A DNA stretch of 64,000 bases, taken from assembly GCF_024714475.1 (NCBI RefSeq), contig NZ_JAMZMI010000004.1, positions 248,001 to 312,000 on the forward strand. The letters are read 5' to 3'. The notes under the pieces were generated by a model. It was given only the letters and a program-made list of their open reading frames with translations, searched no databases and had not been told where the DNA came from. A program made the translations under genes and the position numbers. Positions 41,923 through 50,907 of the stretch are shown piece by piece. How positions within the stretch are numbered: position 1 is the stretch's first letter; every line of letters starts with the position of its first letter. The stretch comes from Marinoscillum sp. MHG1-6 (GTDB taxonomy: Bacteria; Bacteroidota; Bacteroidia; Cytophagales; Cyclobacteriaceae).

Positions 41923-44676
41923 TTAATGATTCATCCTAAATTCATAATTTCCTGACTTCAATTCATACACCAAACGATCACCTTCGGTGCGTAGGTACTG
42001 GAAGGTTGATTTTCCTTGATTTTCCTCCACATCGGTTTGCTTTTTTCCTGGGAGATATATCAGAGCGGTTGTATTTGGTGGAACTGTGATATTCCAGGTC
42101 AGCTCCTCTCCCTTTTTCGTCCAATGACTTTTAATCAGACCATTCACAGATTTGTAAGAAGCTTTCACATAATCCAGATCCACATCAAATTCAGGCTTCA
42201 TCTCAATCACTTTAAAACCAGGCTCTACGGCCTTGATACCTGCTAAACTGTGGTAGTACCACATAATCAAATCACCCAGCAGCATCACATGATTCTGAGA
42301 GTTCATCTTTGGATTGGCCACATTTCCGTGCCACAACTCCCAAATGGTAGTAGCTCCATTTTCGACCATGTAGCCCCAGGATGGATAGGTTCTTGTCGTG
42401 GTTAGCTTATAGGCAAGATCAGAACGTCCATATTTGGTTAAGGTCCTCATCAACCACTGAGTCCCTATCAAACCTGTACTTAAGTGCCCATTGTTCTTTT
42501 CCTCAATCGTCTTGATTAGATTATCAAAAACTATTTCTTGATTCCTGTCATCAACCAAACCAAAGTATAGTGGCAGAATATTATCCGTCATTCGACCTTC
42601 TCCATAGTACCCTTCTTCGTTATAGAACTTGGCATTAAAAGCCTGCTTAGTTCTTTCCATATCTGTCTGATAGTTTGAGATATGCCTTTCGTTTCTTGTG
42701 AGACTGGCAAACTCAATCATCATTTCCATGAAATGGTAATAGTAGGCAGAGGCGATGAGTTGACTGGGTTCCTTTAAATCCGCGTTTTTCCCTGTACCTT
42801 CTTCAATACTTTTAGGTGGTTTGCACCAATCCCCGTAACTATCCTTTGTCATGATGTATTCATCACTCATGTAGCGATCCCTCATATAGAAAAGCCATTT
42901 TCTCATCGCTGAATAATTATCTGCTATTGGTTCGATATCACCTGTCTGCTCGTAAAGCATCCTGGCTATAATCAACATGGTCCCCGGCCAGGTCATATTG
43001 TCGCTATAGTAATTCCAATAGGCAGGAGCTACGTCTGACATACTACCATCCTCCTTCTGTGCATACCGCATGTCCTCCAACCATTTCTTGTACAAAGGCG
43101 CATTGTCAAACATAAAATTCTCGCCATAAGTACCAACAGCATGATCAGCCAGCCATGGCTGACGTTCATTCCGTTGAGGACAGTCCACAGGCATACCCTT
43201 ATAGTTACTTGCCGTCCCCCACCATGCATTTGCATAAATCTGATTGATTGTTGGGTCTGAAGTTTCGAACGAACCCACAGTTTCCATTTCATCATAAATG
43301 AATTTCCCAACAAAATCATCGATTGTAGGTTTCCCAGGATACCCCGTAATTTCTACATACCTAAATCCATGGTAAGTAAAACTGGGCTCCCAGGTCTCTA
43401 TATCCTGCCCGCTCAAGATGTAGGTATCGGTAGCCTCCGCATCCCTCAGGTTGGTTACAAAGAGCTCTCCATCGTCCTGCAAGGACTCCGCAAATCGTAG
43501 CTTTACCTGCGTACCCTTTGGTCCCTTAACACGCATTTGCAACCACCCGGAAATATTTTGGCCAAGATCGAGGACATATCGGTTTTGATCGACCTGACTA
43601 ATCGAGATCGGCTTAATTTCCTTCATGACCCTCATATTGGGATTCATCTGTGCCTGATAGGCTCCATTAGGTTCCGGCACGTATTCGACATCGAGCCACC
43701 TGGAGTCATCATAGCCTGATACCGCCCAATCGCCTAGCTCCTTGCGGGCATCATAGAACTCGCCATCATATTCATTGTTATTGCGTATTGGGCCATCCGT
43801 GGTGCCCTTCCACTTGTCGTGGGACCAAACTCTTTGTTGACTCCCATCCTCAAAAGTGATCACCATATGAAAGAGGAGCTTTGGCATTCCAAAATTCCTG
43901 ATTTTATAAGGCTTATAGTTCTGCCTCATGGTAAAGTATCGTCCACTTCCAAGGACTACCCCTAATGTATTGCTTTCCCCAGATCGGAGATAATTTGTCA
44001 CATCATAGGCATTGTACTTCACATTCTCAAAGTAATCAGTAGGTGCCGGGGCCAGCACTGCCTCACCCACTTTTTGGCCGTTGAGAAACATCTCGTATAG
44101 GCCTAAACCTATGATATATGCGGTTGCTGATTTAACCTTTTTCTCAAGTTCAAATTCACTTCGTAGATACCTGGCCCCAAGTGTGGGCCTTGTATCAATC
44201 TTCTCCCATTCAAATGGCTCATTAAAACCAATCCACCGTCCCCACCAATCCTTGTAGTATTTCAAGCCAGTGCTCCAGTAACCAATCTGGCTCCACTCGG
44301 TCACTCCTTTGTTGGTCCACACTTTTACTTTCCAGTACTGCTTCGAGTTGCTATCTGGTGCCGTTCCTGAATATTCAATTTGAGTAGCTCCACTCTTTAC
44401 TTTCCCTGAGTTCCATAAATCTGCTGAGGCCTCAGTTAAACTATCCGCAGAACTCGCTACCAGCACCTGATAGGCTGTTTGATAAACATCGTTCTCATTT
44501 GTTTCAATCAACCAGCTTAGGCCCGGATCAGTAACATCAATACCTTCCGGACTGACCAAACCTTCAGTTCTCATAGAACCAATCGAGATGCTCTCATTAA
44601 TTGTATTGTCCTCTTTTTTCGAACCACTACAGGAAAGCAAAATAAATACGATCAGAGCTGGGGCTATTCGTCTCAT
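41923..44676 (-). CDS. GH78 alpha-L-rhamnosidase lipoprotein (second copy)
   Basis: The ATG at 44676, two bases past the upstream gene's stop, gives 917 residues with a lipobox (ILLSC, Cys16). The layout is that of GH78: N-terminal beta domains with IIGLGLYEMFLNGQKVGEAV, an (alpha/alpha)6 barrel with DCPQRNERQPWLAD at about 498-511 (the acidic catalytic motif) and WELWHGNVANPKMNSQNHVM near 800, then a C-terminal beta domain. It differs strongly from the GH78 at 20344, so the two probably act on different linkages. It forms a two-gene unit with the GH63/MGH1-like glycosidase immediately upstream. Confidence 0.92.
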   Translation of the reverse strand: MRRIAPALIVFILLSCSGSKKEDNTINESISIGSMRTEGLVSPEGIDVTDPGLSWLIETNENDVYQTAYQVLVASSADSLTEASADLWNSGKVKSGATQIEYSGTAPDSNSKQYWKVKVWTNKGVTEWSQIGYWSTGLKYYKDWWGRWIGFNEPFEWEKIDTRPTLGARYLRSEFELEKKVKSATAYIIGLGLYEMFLNGQKVGEAVLAPAPTDYFENVKYNAYDVTNYLRSGESNTLGVVLGSGRYFTMRQNYKPYKIRNFGMPKLLFHMVITFEDGSQQRVWSHDKWKGTTDGPIRNNNEYDGEFYDARKELGDWAVSGYDDSRWLDVEYVPEPNGAYQAQMNPNMRVMKEIKPISISQVDQNRYVLDLGQNISGWLQMRVKGPKGTQVKLRFAESLQDDGELFVTNLRDAEATDTYILSGQDIETWEPSFTYHGFRYVEITGYPGKPTIDDFVGKFIYDEMETVGSFETSDPTINQIYANAWWGTASNYKGMPVDCPQRNERQPWLADHAVGTYGENFMFDNAPLYKKWLEDMRYAQKEDGSMSDVAPAYWNYYSDNMTWPGTMLIIARMLYEQTGDIEPIADNYSAMRKWLFYMRDRYMSDEYIMTKDSYGDWCKPPKSIEEGTGKNADLKEPSQLIASAYYYHFMEMMIEFASLTRNERHISNYQTDMERTKQAFNAKFYNEEGYYGEGRMTDNILPLYFGLVDDRNQEIVFDNLIKTIEEKNNGHLSTGLIGTQWLMRTLTKYGRSDLAYKLTTTRTYPSWGYMVENGATTIWELWHGNVANPKMNSQNHVMLLGDLIMWYYHSLAGIKAVEPGFKVIEMKPEFDVDLDYVKASYKSVNGLIKSHWTKKGEELTWNITVPPNTTALIYLPGKKQTDVEENQGKSTFQYLRTEGDRLVYELKSGNYEFRMNH

Positions 44677-44677
44677 A

Positions 44678-46234
44678 TTACAAATTTGCAGTAAGCTTTT
44701 GAAGAGAGGTTGAATTTGCGATTTGTTTACCATCAGCGAGTATTGTCAAACCAGCACCCTTTCCATATTTGGTTCCATCTTTATCCCAAATAATTGAGAT
44801 CTTCTTGCCATGATACCGGACCCCATCTAATGCAAACCAGTCCCACTTGTCTGCTGGCACCAAGGGATTAACCTCAATAATGTCATCTGCTCTTGGACGC
44901 AACCCAACCAAACCAGTGATCACAAGGTCATTAAATGTAGAGTGATTGTAATATCGACTACGCTCCTGATCACCCTTGAGCCAATACCCTGTTTGCTCAT
45001 CCAGGTATTCACCAATGTATGGCCTGCCTCTATAGTATTGAGACTCCACATAGGTTTCCAGTAGATCAAAATAGATTGAGTCGGTCATCAGCACCTGATC
45101 ATAATCATTCAGCAGGTTTGCCAACCCCGTAAGCGTTTGTGAGGTAGCAAACGGCCAAACCGCACCATCCCATTCACATTTACAACATCCATTACCTCTA
45201 AATTCTGGATGTCTTATTTCTGCTGTAGTTAATCCAAAAGGTGCGAGGAAACCCTGCGGATCAGTCACTTGATTCCAGGCCACTGTCTTGTCTTCGCCTG
45301 GTAATCCAAAATACCAGGGAATGTAGCCTATTGCTTCTCTGACATCGGCATATTGACCATTTTCTCGAAGGGTTTCATAAAAGTTCAATTCAGGATTCCA
45401 AAGCACTGTGTCAACCAGGGCCTTAATCGTATCTGCCTTAGCTGTGTATAATGACGCTACCTTTTCATCTCCTTTTAGCTTTGCCATTTCAGCCAGGGCC
45501 AAAGCATTCCCGTACATATATGAATTGATGGTTGGTCTGGCGTTCTTAACCCGACGGCCTCCGCTGATCTGTTCCTCCATCCCGTCTTTCACGTCCTCCT
45601 GCCAAAAAAGGCCGCTAGAAAGTCTTCTTTCTTGTTCCCATCGTGAGTACTCCTTTACAAAATCCGGATACATATCCAGCAGGTAAGTCGTATCCAGATT
45701 CACCAGAAACCGCTGGTACTCTGCATAGGGTGTCCAACTGCTAAACTTATTGAGCTTTTTCATGGGTTGACCATCGTTCCCCCTGTACCACACATGAAGG
45801 TAATCATCCATGTACTGATCATTGTATAGCCATCTCGATTCTGACACATGATGACCAATAGCACAGGCAATTAGGTTGTATTTGTCGGAATAGCTCCTAT
45901 CAACCAGGAATTCTGTCATGGCATAACCGACAGGAGTTGCCTTGATATGTTTTCGTAAGGTCCACCATCGGTAATAGTACATTTCCTCAAAATTCTGTTG
46001 TGGACACTCAAACAATGGGATATTGGCCTTCATCCATTCCCACGACTTGTTATTTGGTATGGCCTGAGTGATGTTCTCATCCTCACTACTATTGAATACA
46101 TCCACATAATGTCTGTAATTATCGGCAGTCAAAATAGAAGTCTCGTCTTCATCACCAGAACATGCCGAGATAAAAATTAAGAGGACGAAACAAGCAATAA
46201 TTACAGGAAGCCTTTCAAGTTTAAATTGGGGCAT
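44678..46234 (-). CDS. (alpha/alpha)6-barrel glycosidase lipoprotein, GH63/MGH1-like
   Basis: The 518-residue protein has a lipobox (FISAC, Cys25). The fold signature is of the trehalase/GH63/mannosylglycerate-hydrolase-like clan: YYYRWWTLRKHIKATPVGY near 85-105, GMEEQISGGRR near 215-225, and the late motif CEWDGAVWPFATSQTL near 350-370. The N-terminal domain is short. Members hydrolyse alpha-linked glucose, mannose or other terminal sugars; in Bacteroidota this type accompanies rhamnosidases in pectin and arabinogalactan loci. The exact family and substrate cannot be set. It is the first gene of the unit, divergent from the symporter, and shares the region with the operator-like site at 46348. 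Confidence 0.78.
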   Translation of the reverse strand: MPQFKLERLPVIIACFVLLIFISACSGDEDETSILTADNYRHYVDVFNSSEDENITQAIPNNKSWEWMKANIPLFECPQQNFEEMYYYRWWTLRKHIKATPVGYAMTEFLVDRSYSDKYNLIACAIGHHVSESRWLYNDQYMDDYLHVWYRGNDGQPMKKLNKFSSWTPYAEYQRFLVNLDTTYLLDMYPDFVKEYSRWEQERRLSSGLFWQEDVKDGMEEQISGGRRVKNARPTINSYMYGNALALAEMAKLKGDEKVASLYTAKADTIKALVDTVLWNPELNFYETLRENGQYADVREAIGYIPWYFGLPGEDKTVAWNQVTDPQGFLAPFGLTTAEIRHPEFRGNGCCKCEWDGAVWPFATSQTLTGLANLLNDYDQVLMTDSIYFDLLETYVESQYYRGRPYIGEYLDEQTGYWLKGDQERSRYYNHSTFNDLVITGLVGLRPRADDIIEVNPLVPADKWDWFALDGVRYHGKKISIIWDKDGTKYGKGAGLTILADGKQIANSTSLQKLTANL

Positions 46235-46504
46235 TTGGGTTAATTTTTATTCTATTCAGAATCACTTTAAAAATAAGTGTACAAATAACATCTATTATTC
46301 TTAGTTATCCATCCTGCACTATTATGTGTTGCCAAATTTTAAATGAGCAAACGTGTGCAAGATACTTATTGAAAAATTTTAGTCTTAATCTATTCAAAAA
46401 GGGTTTGATTACATTTCATAAACTTGGAAGTTGTTGATTATTAAGATATTTTCAAGCCGCCAAATTTTTGGGCTATTGACATATTATAACACAAATAACA
46501 TTTT
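46235..46504. promoter_or_regulatory. Divergent promoter region between glycosidase and symporter genes
   Basis: This 270-base AT-rich region should hold promoters for the leftward GH63-like/GH78 unit and the rightward symporter. It carries the candidate operator at 46348-46360. No canonical TTTG / TAnnTTTG pair with 19-21-base spacing was found on either strand. Confidence 0.4.
46348..46360. promoter_or_regulatory. Candidate operator CAAACG-TG-TGCAA
   Basis: It matches the sites at 39884 and 56101 in the eleven fixed positions. It lies 145 bases upstream of the symporter ATG and 114 bases upstream of the GH63-like start, so it could serve both. Confidence 0.5.
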
Positions 46505-48388
46505 ATGGGTTTTTTGACGCTTGATTACATTGTCTTTGGAGCCTACTGTGTAGTGATTCTATGCATAGGTTTATTTATCTCCAGAGATAAAGAGGGAGAG
46601 GAAAAGACTGCCAATGATTACTTTCTGGCAGGGAACTCTTTATCATGGTGGGCCATTGGAGCATCTTTGATTGCTGCCAATATTTCCGCCGAACACTTCA
46701 TAGGCATGTCGGGTTCCGGTTTCGCGGTTGGAATCGGTATTGCTGCATACGAATGGCTGGCAGCTATCACATTAATACTGGTAGCTAAATTCTTATTGCC
46801 ACAGATGATCGATAAGAAGATCTATACCATGCCACAATTTGCAAAAGAAAGATACGGCAAGGGAGTTAGTTTCTTCTTCTCATTTTTCTGGCTGCTAGTT
46901 TACGTATTTGTAAACCTTACTTCTGTTGCATGGCTTGGTGCGCTGGCTATGGAATCGATCTTAGGATGGCCAATTCAATATGGTGTACCAGGTTTATTGG
47001 TTTTTGCCGGTATTTACTCCATCTACGGTGGATTGAAAGCGGTAGCATGGACAGATGTAATTCAGGTAATATTCCTGGTTGGTGGTGGACTCATCACCGC
47101 ATTTTTCGCATTATCTGCAGTAGCAGGTGATACCGGAGGAGCTTTCGAAGGCTTCATGATAGTATTAGATAAGGTTCGTGAAGTACCATCTGATCTTCAC
47201 TTTAGTATGATCCTTAGAGAGGGTGTATCTACTATTCCTGATGGAGCTGGTGGCGTAAAAGACCCTTATATTGACCTGCCGGGTCTTGCAGTTATTTTTG
47301 GTGCCATGTGGTTGACCAATATCGGTTACTGGGGCTTTAACCAGTATATCATTCAAAAAGGACTTGCAGCTAAAAACCTTAAGGAAGCTAAGAGAGGCTT
47401 GATCTTCGCAGGATACCTGAAAATTTTGATCCCGATCATTGTTATTGTTCCTGGTATCACGGCTTACGTCATGTTTAATCACCCTGACTTGAGCCACTCT
47501 ATTGAGGGTCTTTCAGGTACCATTGATAAAGCAGATCAGGCTTATCCATGGTTGTTACGAAACTTTGCTCCAACTGGAATTCGTGGTTTGGCGTTTGCAG
47601 CCCTGATCGCTGCGGTGGTTTCGTCATTGGCTTCAATGCTTAACTCTACGTCCACCATCTTCACATTGGACATTTATAAGGATATCATCAATCCTCAGGC
47701 AAGTGAGAAGCAATTGGTAAGAATTGGTCGTGTGACTGCGTTTGTTGCTTTGGTTATAGCAGTATTTGCTGCAAAGCCATTGTTAGGTGGACTTGACCAG
47801 GCATTCCAATACATTCAGGAATATACAGGGTTCATTTATCCTGGAGTTGTCGTGGTATTTGGTATGGGTATCCTTTGGAAGCGTGCAACTTATCGTGCGG
47901 CATTATGGACAACCATCGCTACCCTTCCGGTTGGTATTCTTATGAAGGTATTGTTACCGGAACTTCCGTTTATTATCCGAATGGGCTATGTATGTATCAC
48001 ATTGATCTCTATGGCCCTGATCCTGGTATTGACTGATAGCCATAAAGTACAGGCCAAGGAAATTTCTCCTGAAAACCGTAAGAAGCTCACCACAGCAGGT
48101 AAAGCATTTGGTTTTGGAGCTGTTCTTTCATTAGTCCTAGGCTTACTTTTCGGAACTCCTCTCTTTGGGTTGAGCATGAGAGATATTGGTTTTCATTCAA
48201 TATTCATGATGGTGTTCCTATTAGGATTCCTGTCAATCATCATGTTTACCAATGCTAATTCGGATAAGGAAGATGAAAAGGCCTATACATTTGAGCCTGA
48301 GTTATTTAAGACTGACAAAACCTTCTTCATAGCATCCATGGGTATTGTGTTGATCATCGCAGTACTGTATGCTGTATTCTGGATGTAA
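46505..48388 (+). CDS. Sodium/sugar symporter (SSS family, SGLT-like)
   Basis: The 627-residue protein has about 14 hydrophobic segments. SGLT-type signatures are NISAEHFIGMSGSGFAVG (about 59-76), GGLKAVAWTDVIQVIFLVGG (about 176-195) and SSLASMLNSTSTIFTLDIY (about 376-394), the last covering the Na+-binding helix. It should import a monosaccharide with sodium. Its location between rhamnosidase genes and the arabinose operon, and the operator-like site shared with araB/araR, suggest L-arabinose or another plant sugar; this is inference. It ends at a strong terminator. Compared with the two other SSS genes in the window it has an extra C-terminal hydrophobic segment. Confidence 0.93.
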   Translation: MGFLTLDYIVFGAYCVVILCIGLFISRDKEGEEKTANDYFLAGNSLSWWAIGASLIAANISAEHFIGMSGSGFAVGIGIAAYEWLAAITLILVAKFLLPQMIDKKIYTMPQFAKERYGKGVSFFFSFFWLLVYVFVNLTSVAWLGALAMESILGWPIQYGVPGLLVFAGIYSIYGGLKAVAWTDVIQVIFLVGGGLITAFFALSAVAGDTGGAFEGFMIVLDKVREVPSDLHFSMILREGVSTIPDGAGGVKDPYIDLPGLAVIFGAMWLTNIGYWGFNQYIIQKGLAAKNLKEAKRGLIFAGYLKILIPIIVIVPGITAYVMFNHPDLSHSIEGLSGTIDKADQAYPWLLRNFAPTGIRGLAFAALIAAVVSSLASMLNSTSTIFTLDIYKDIINPQASEKQLVRIGRVTAFVALVIAVFAAKPLLGGLDQAFQYIQEYTGFIYPGVVVVFGMGILWKRATYRAALWTTIATLPVGILMKVLLPELPFIIRMGYVCITLISMALILVLTDSHKVQAKEISPENRKKLTTAGKAFGFGAVLSLVLGLLFGTPLFGLSMRDIGFHSIFMMVFLLGFLSIIMFTNANSDKEDEKAYTFEPELFKTDKTFFIASMGIVLIIAVLYAVFWM

Positions 48389-48410
48389 ATAGACACTTAA
48401 TTACATATTT

Positions 48411-48444
48411 AAAAGGCCTTCAACTTAAGTTGAAGGCCTTTTTT
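48411..48444 (+). terminator. Very strong intrinsic terminator after the symporter
   Basis: A perfect 32-base palindrome (48411-48442, arms AAAAGGCCTTCAACTT / AAGTTGAAGGCCTTTT) is followed by further T residues. The A run on the left also allows action on the minus strand. Confidence 0.9.
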
Positions 48445-48480
48445 ATTGCATTCCTTATCATTTTTAGTGACATTAATAAA

Positions 48481-48678
48481 ATGAAAACCTATCAAAAAGA
48501 AGATATTACAGTTACCTGGGAATCTGAAAAATGCATTCATTCAGGAGTATGTGCCAGAGGGTTGGCGGCTGTATTTAAACCTCGTGAAAAACCCTGGATT
48601 CAGGTAGATAACGCCTCCAAGGAAGATATCGTAAACCAGGTTAAAAAGTGTCCTAGCGGGGCGTTGGGAATCAAATAG
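48481..48678 (+). CDS. Small (4Fe-4S) mono-cluster-type protein (Fer4_19/YjdI-like)
   Basis: The ATG at 48481 gives 65 residues; the frame can be read from a TTG at 48430 but that start lies inside the symporter terminator. The cysteines C18, C24 and C57 sit in CIHSGVCARGLAAVF and KKCPSGALGI, the pattern of the Fer4_19 family, which is annotated as iron-sulphur binding. The molecular role is not known; an electron-transfer or cluster-carrying role is inferred. It stands alone, convergent with transketolase. Confidence 0.85.
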   Translation: MKTYQKEDITVTWESEKCIHSGVCARGLAAVFKPREKPWIQVDNASKEDIVNQVKKCPSGALGIK

Positions 48679-48748
48679 ACTATGATTCTTGCATTGTATC
48701 TAATATCCTCCAAATCGCAAATTCACTTTCCAGTTTCACCGATAAGGC

Positions 48749-48782
48749 AAAAAAAATCCCCACTTCAGAAGAAGTGAGGATT
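48749..48782 (-). terminator. Intrinsic terminator after tkt (minus strand)
   Basis: AATCCCCACTTC / GAAGTGAGGATT is a 12-base stem with one mismatch and a 4-base loop. On the minus strand it runs into eight T residues. It ends the araB-araD-araA-galM-tkt operon. Confidence 0.88.
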
Positions 48783-48813
48783 AAAATTTACTTCAGAAAA
48801 TGAATCGATTCCC

Positions 48814-50847
48814 TTACAGAGAAGCGAGATAAGATTTCACTTCGTCGTAAACGTGTTCTCCTGTAAATCCAAACTTCTCATCAAGCACACCCGCAGGTGC
48901 TGAATAACCGAAGTGATCTAAACCGAATACTTTACCTTTCTGACCAACTAGCTGAGCCAATGTTACAGGCAAACCGGCTGTTAGTCCAAATACCGGCTGG
49001 CTGTTATCCAAAACAGAAGCCTGGTATGATTCTGATTGATCTCTGAAAAGTCCCTCAGAAATAACAGAAACGATGTTCACTGAAATACCATCTTTTTCTA
49101 GCAGTTCAGAAGCTGCGATCAAAGTAGATACTTCAGATCCATTTGCTACAAGCGTTACATCAGCACCTTCAGATGACTTAACTACATAAGCACCCTTCTC
49201 AGCTCCCATAGCATCTACAAAACGATCTCCGGTAGAAGGAATATCCTTGATACCCTGACGAGATAGAATGAGCGCTGTAGGCGTTTCTTTATTCTCAAGC
49301 GCCATCTTCCATGCAACAGTAGTCTCTGCGCTGTCTGCAGGTCTCAATGCAAGGAAACTTCTCTTTCCTTTGTGGTTTTTCAACTGCTCCAACAACCTTA
49401 CCTGAGCTTCCTGCTCAATCGGCTGGTGAGTTGGTCCATCCTCTCCTACTCGGAATGCATCATGCGTCCATAGATAGATCACAGGAAGCTCCATCAAAGC
49501 TGAAAGTCTGTAAGCAGGCTTCTGATAATCAGAGAAGATGAAGAATGTTCCTACAACAGGAATTACACCCCCGTGAAGAGCCATACCATTCGCCATTGCA
49601 GCCATAGAAAACTCACACACACCGGCATGAAAGAAATTAGCATCAAATTGACCAGGAGCAAATTGCTTTGACTTCTTAAGGAAGCCATCAGTTTTATCAC
49701 TATTTGCAAGGTCTGCAGAAGCAACAATTACGTTTTCAATGTTCTCAGCCATGTAAGCCAAAACAGATGCAGAAGCATCACGAGATGCTGCATTCTCTTT
49801 ATGGGCAATTGAAGCAAGGTCAAGATCAGGAAGTTTTCCTGCAAGGAACATATCCAATTTCGCTGCAGATTCAGCATTTGAACTTCTCCATGAAGCTTCT
49901 TTCGCTTTTGCTTCTTTTACTTCGGCTCTCTTTTTATCAATAATTTCACTGTATAGGTCAGCCACATCAGGGAAAATCACAAAAGGATCTTCTAGACTAC
50001 CACCCAAACCTTCGATGGTTTTGTCGTAAGAACCTTTTGTACCACCAATTGGCTTTCCATGAAGCTCAGACTTACCTTCATAAGGATTGCCATCAGCATC
50101 TTTACACCCCTTACCCATGATCGTCTTACCGATAATCAGGAATGGCTTTTCAGTCTCCTCATTAGCTTGTTTTAGAGCCGCTCGGATTTGGTCGTGATCA
50201 TTACCATCAATGGTAACAACATTCCAACCCCAGGCTTCATATTTCTTAGCTGTATCTTCGTTTGTAACCTCGTCAGTGTAAGTCGAAAGCTGAACATCAT
50301 TAGAATCATAGAACATGATCAGGTTGTTCAAACCAAGGTATCCGGCAATTCTACCCACACCCTGAGAAATCTCTTCCTGAATACCTCCATCGGAAATGAA
50401 AGCATAAATCTTGTGGTTCATCCAGTCACCAAACTTGGCTCCAAGGAATTTTGCTGCCAATGCAGCTCCTGCTCCCATCGCATGTCCCTGACCAAGAGGG
50501 CCTGATGTGTTTTCAACACCTCTGGCTACATCTACTTCAGGGTGTCCAGGAGTTACTGAACCCCATTGACGGAAAGATGAAATGTCTTCCTTTTTGTAGT
50601 TACCCAACAAGTAAAGTTGAGAGTAAAGCATTGGAGACATGTGTCCAGGATCGAGGAAAAAACGATCTCTGAATGGCCAGGACGTATCGTCCGGATCAAA
50701 TTTCATAAATTCACTAAACAGGATGTGGATATAATCCGCACCTCCCATAGCTCCCCCTGGGTGTCCTGAATTAGCCTTTTCTACCATGGCAGCAGACAGC
50801 ACACGAATGTTGTCAACGGCTCTTTGGTCTTTTTGGTGATTACTCAT
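48814..50847 (-). CDS. tkt: Transketolase
   Basis: The 677-residue single-chain enzyme has the normal length. The N-terminal thiamine diphosphate domain shows ANSGHPGGAMGGADYIH (about 25-45) and GDWMNHKIYAFISDGGIQEEISQGVGRIAGYLGLNNLIMFYDSN (about 140-185); the central domain has FHAGVCEFSMAAMANGMALHGG and THDAFRVGEDGPTHQPIEQ (about 460-480). It moves two-carbon units between sugar phosphates using thiamine diphosphate and Mg2+, here taking xylulose-5-phosphate made from arabinose. It is the last gene of the arabinose operon, 60 bases after galM, which favours a dedicated pentose role rather than the only copy in the cell. Confidence 0.96.
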   Translation of the reverse strand: MSNHQKDQRAVDNIRVLSAAMVEKANSGHPGGAMGGADYIHILFSEFMKFDPDDTSWPFRDRFFLDPGHMSPMLYSQLYLLGNYKKEDISSFRQWGSVTPGHPEVDVARGVENTSGPLGQGHAMGAGAALAAKFLGAKFGDWMNHKIYAFISDGGIQEEISQGVGRIAGYLGLNNLIMFYDSNDVQLSTYTDEVTNEDTAKKYEAWGWNVVTIDGNDHDQIRAALKQANEETEKPFLIIGKTIMGKGCKDADGNPYEGKSELHGKPIGGTKGSYDKTIEGLGGSLEDPFVIFPDVADLYSEIIDKKRAEVKEAKAKEASWRSSNAESAAKLDMFLAGKLPDLDLASIAHKENAASRDASASVLAYMAENIENVIVASADLANSDKTDGFLKKSKQFAPGQFDANFFHAGVCEFSMAAMANGMALHGGVIPVVGTFFIFSDYQKPAYRLSALMELPVIYLWTHDAFRVGEDGPTHQPIEQEAQVRLLEQLKNHKGKRSFLALRPADSAETTVAWKMALENKETPTALILSRQGIKDIPSTGDRFVDAMGAEKGAYVVKSSEGADVTLVANGSEVSTLIAASELLEKDGISVNIVSVISEGLFRDQSESYQASVLDNSQPVFGLTAGLPVTLAQLVGQKGKVFGLDHFGYSAPAGVLDEKFGFTGEHVYDEVKSYLASL

Positions 50848-50907
50848 TATTTAACTTTTTCTGTAAAATTAGAACTAATAGTCAATTTAACTATAAGTCA
50901 GAAATCT

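Noticed and set aside
12312-46234. An ulvan degradation locus
   Set aside because: GH78, GH105 and GH2 would fit, but no sulfatase, ulvan lyase or GH3/GH39 was seen, so a pectic or arabinogalactan target is more likely.
48430-48480. N-terminal extension of the small iron-sulphur protein from a TTG
   Set aside because: The extension lies within the symporter terminator; the ATG at 48481 gives the normal family length.
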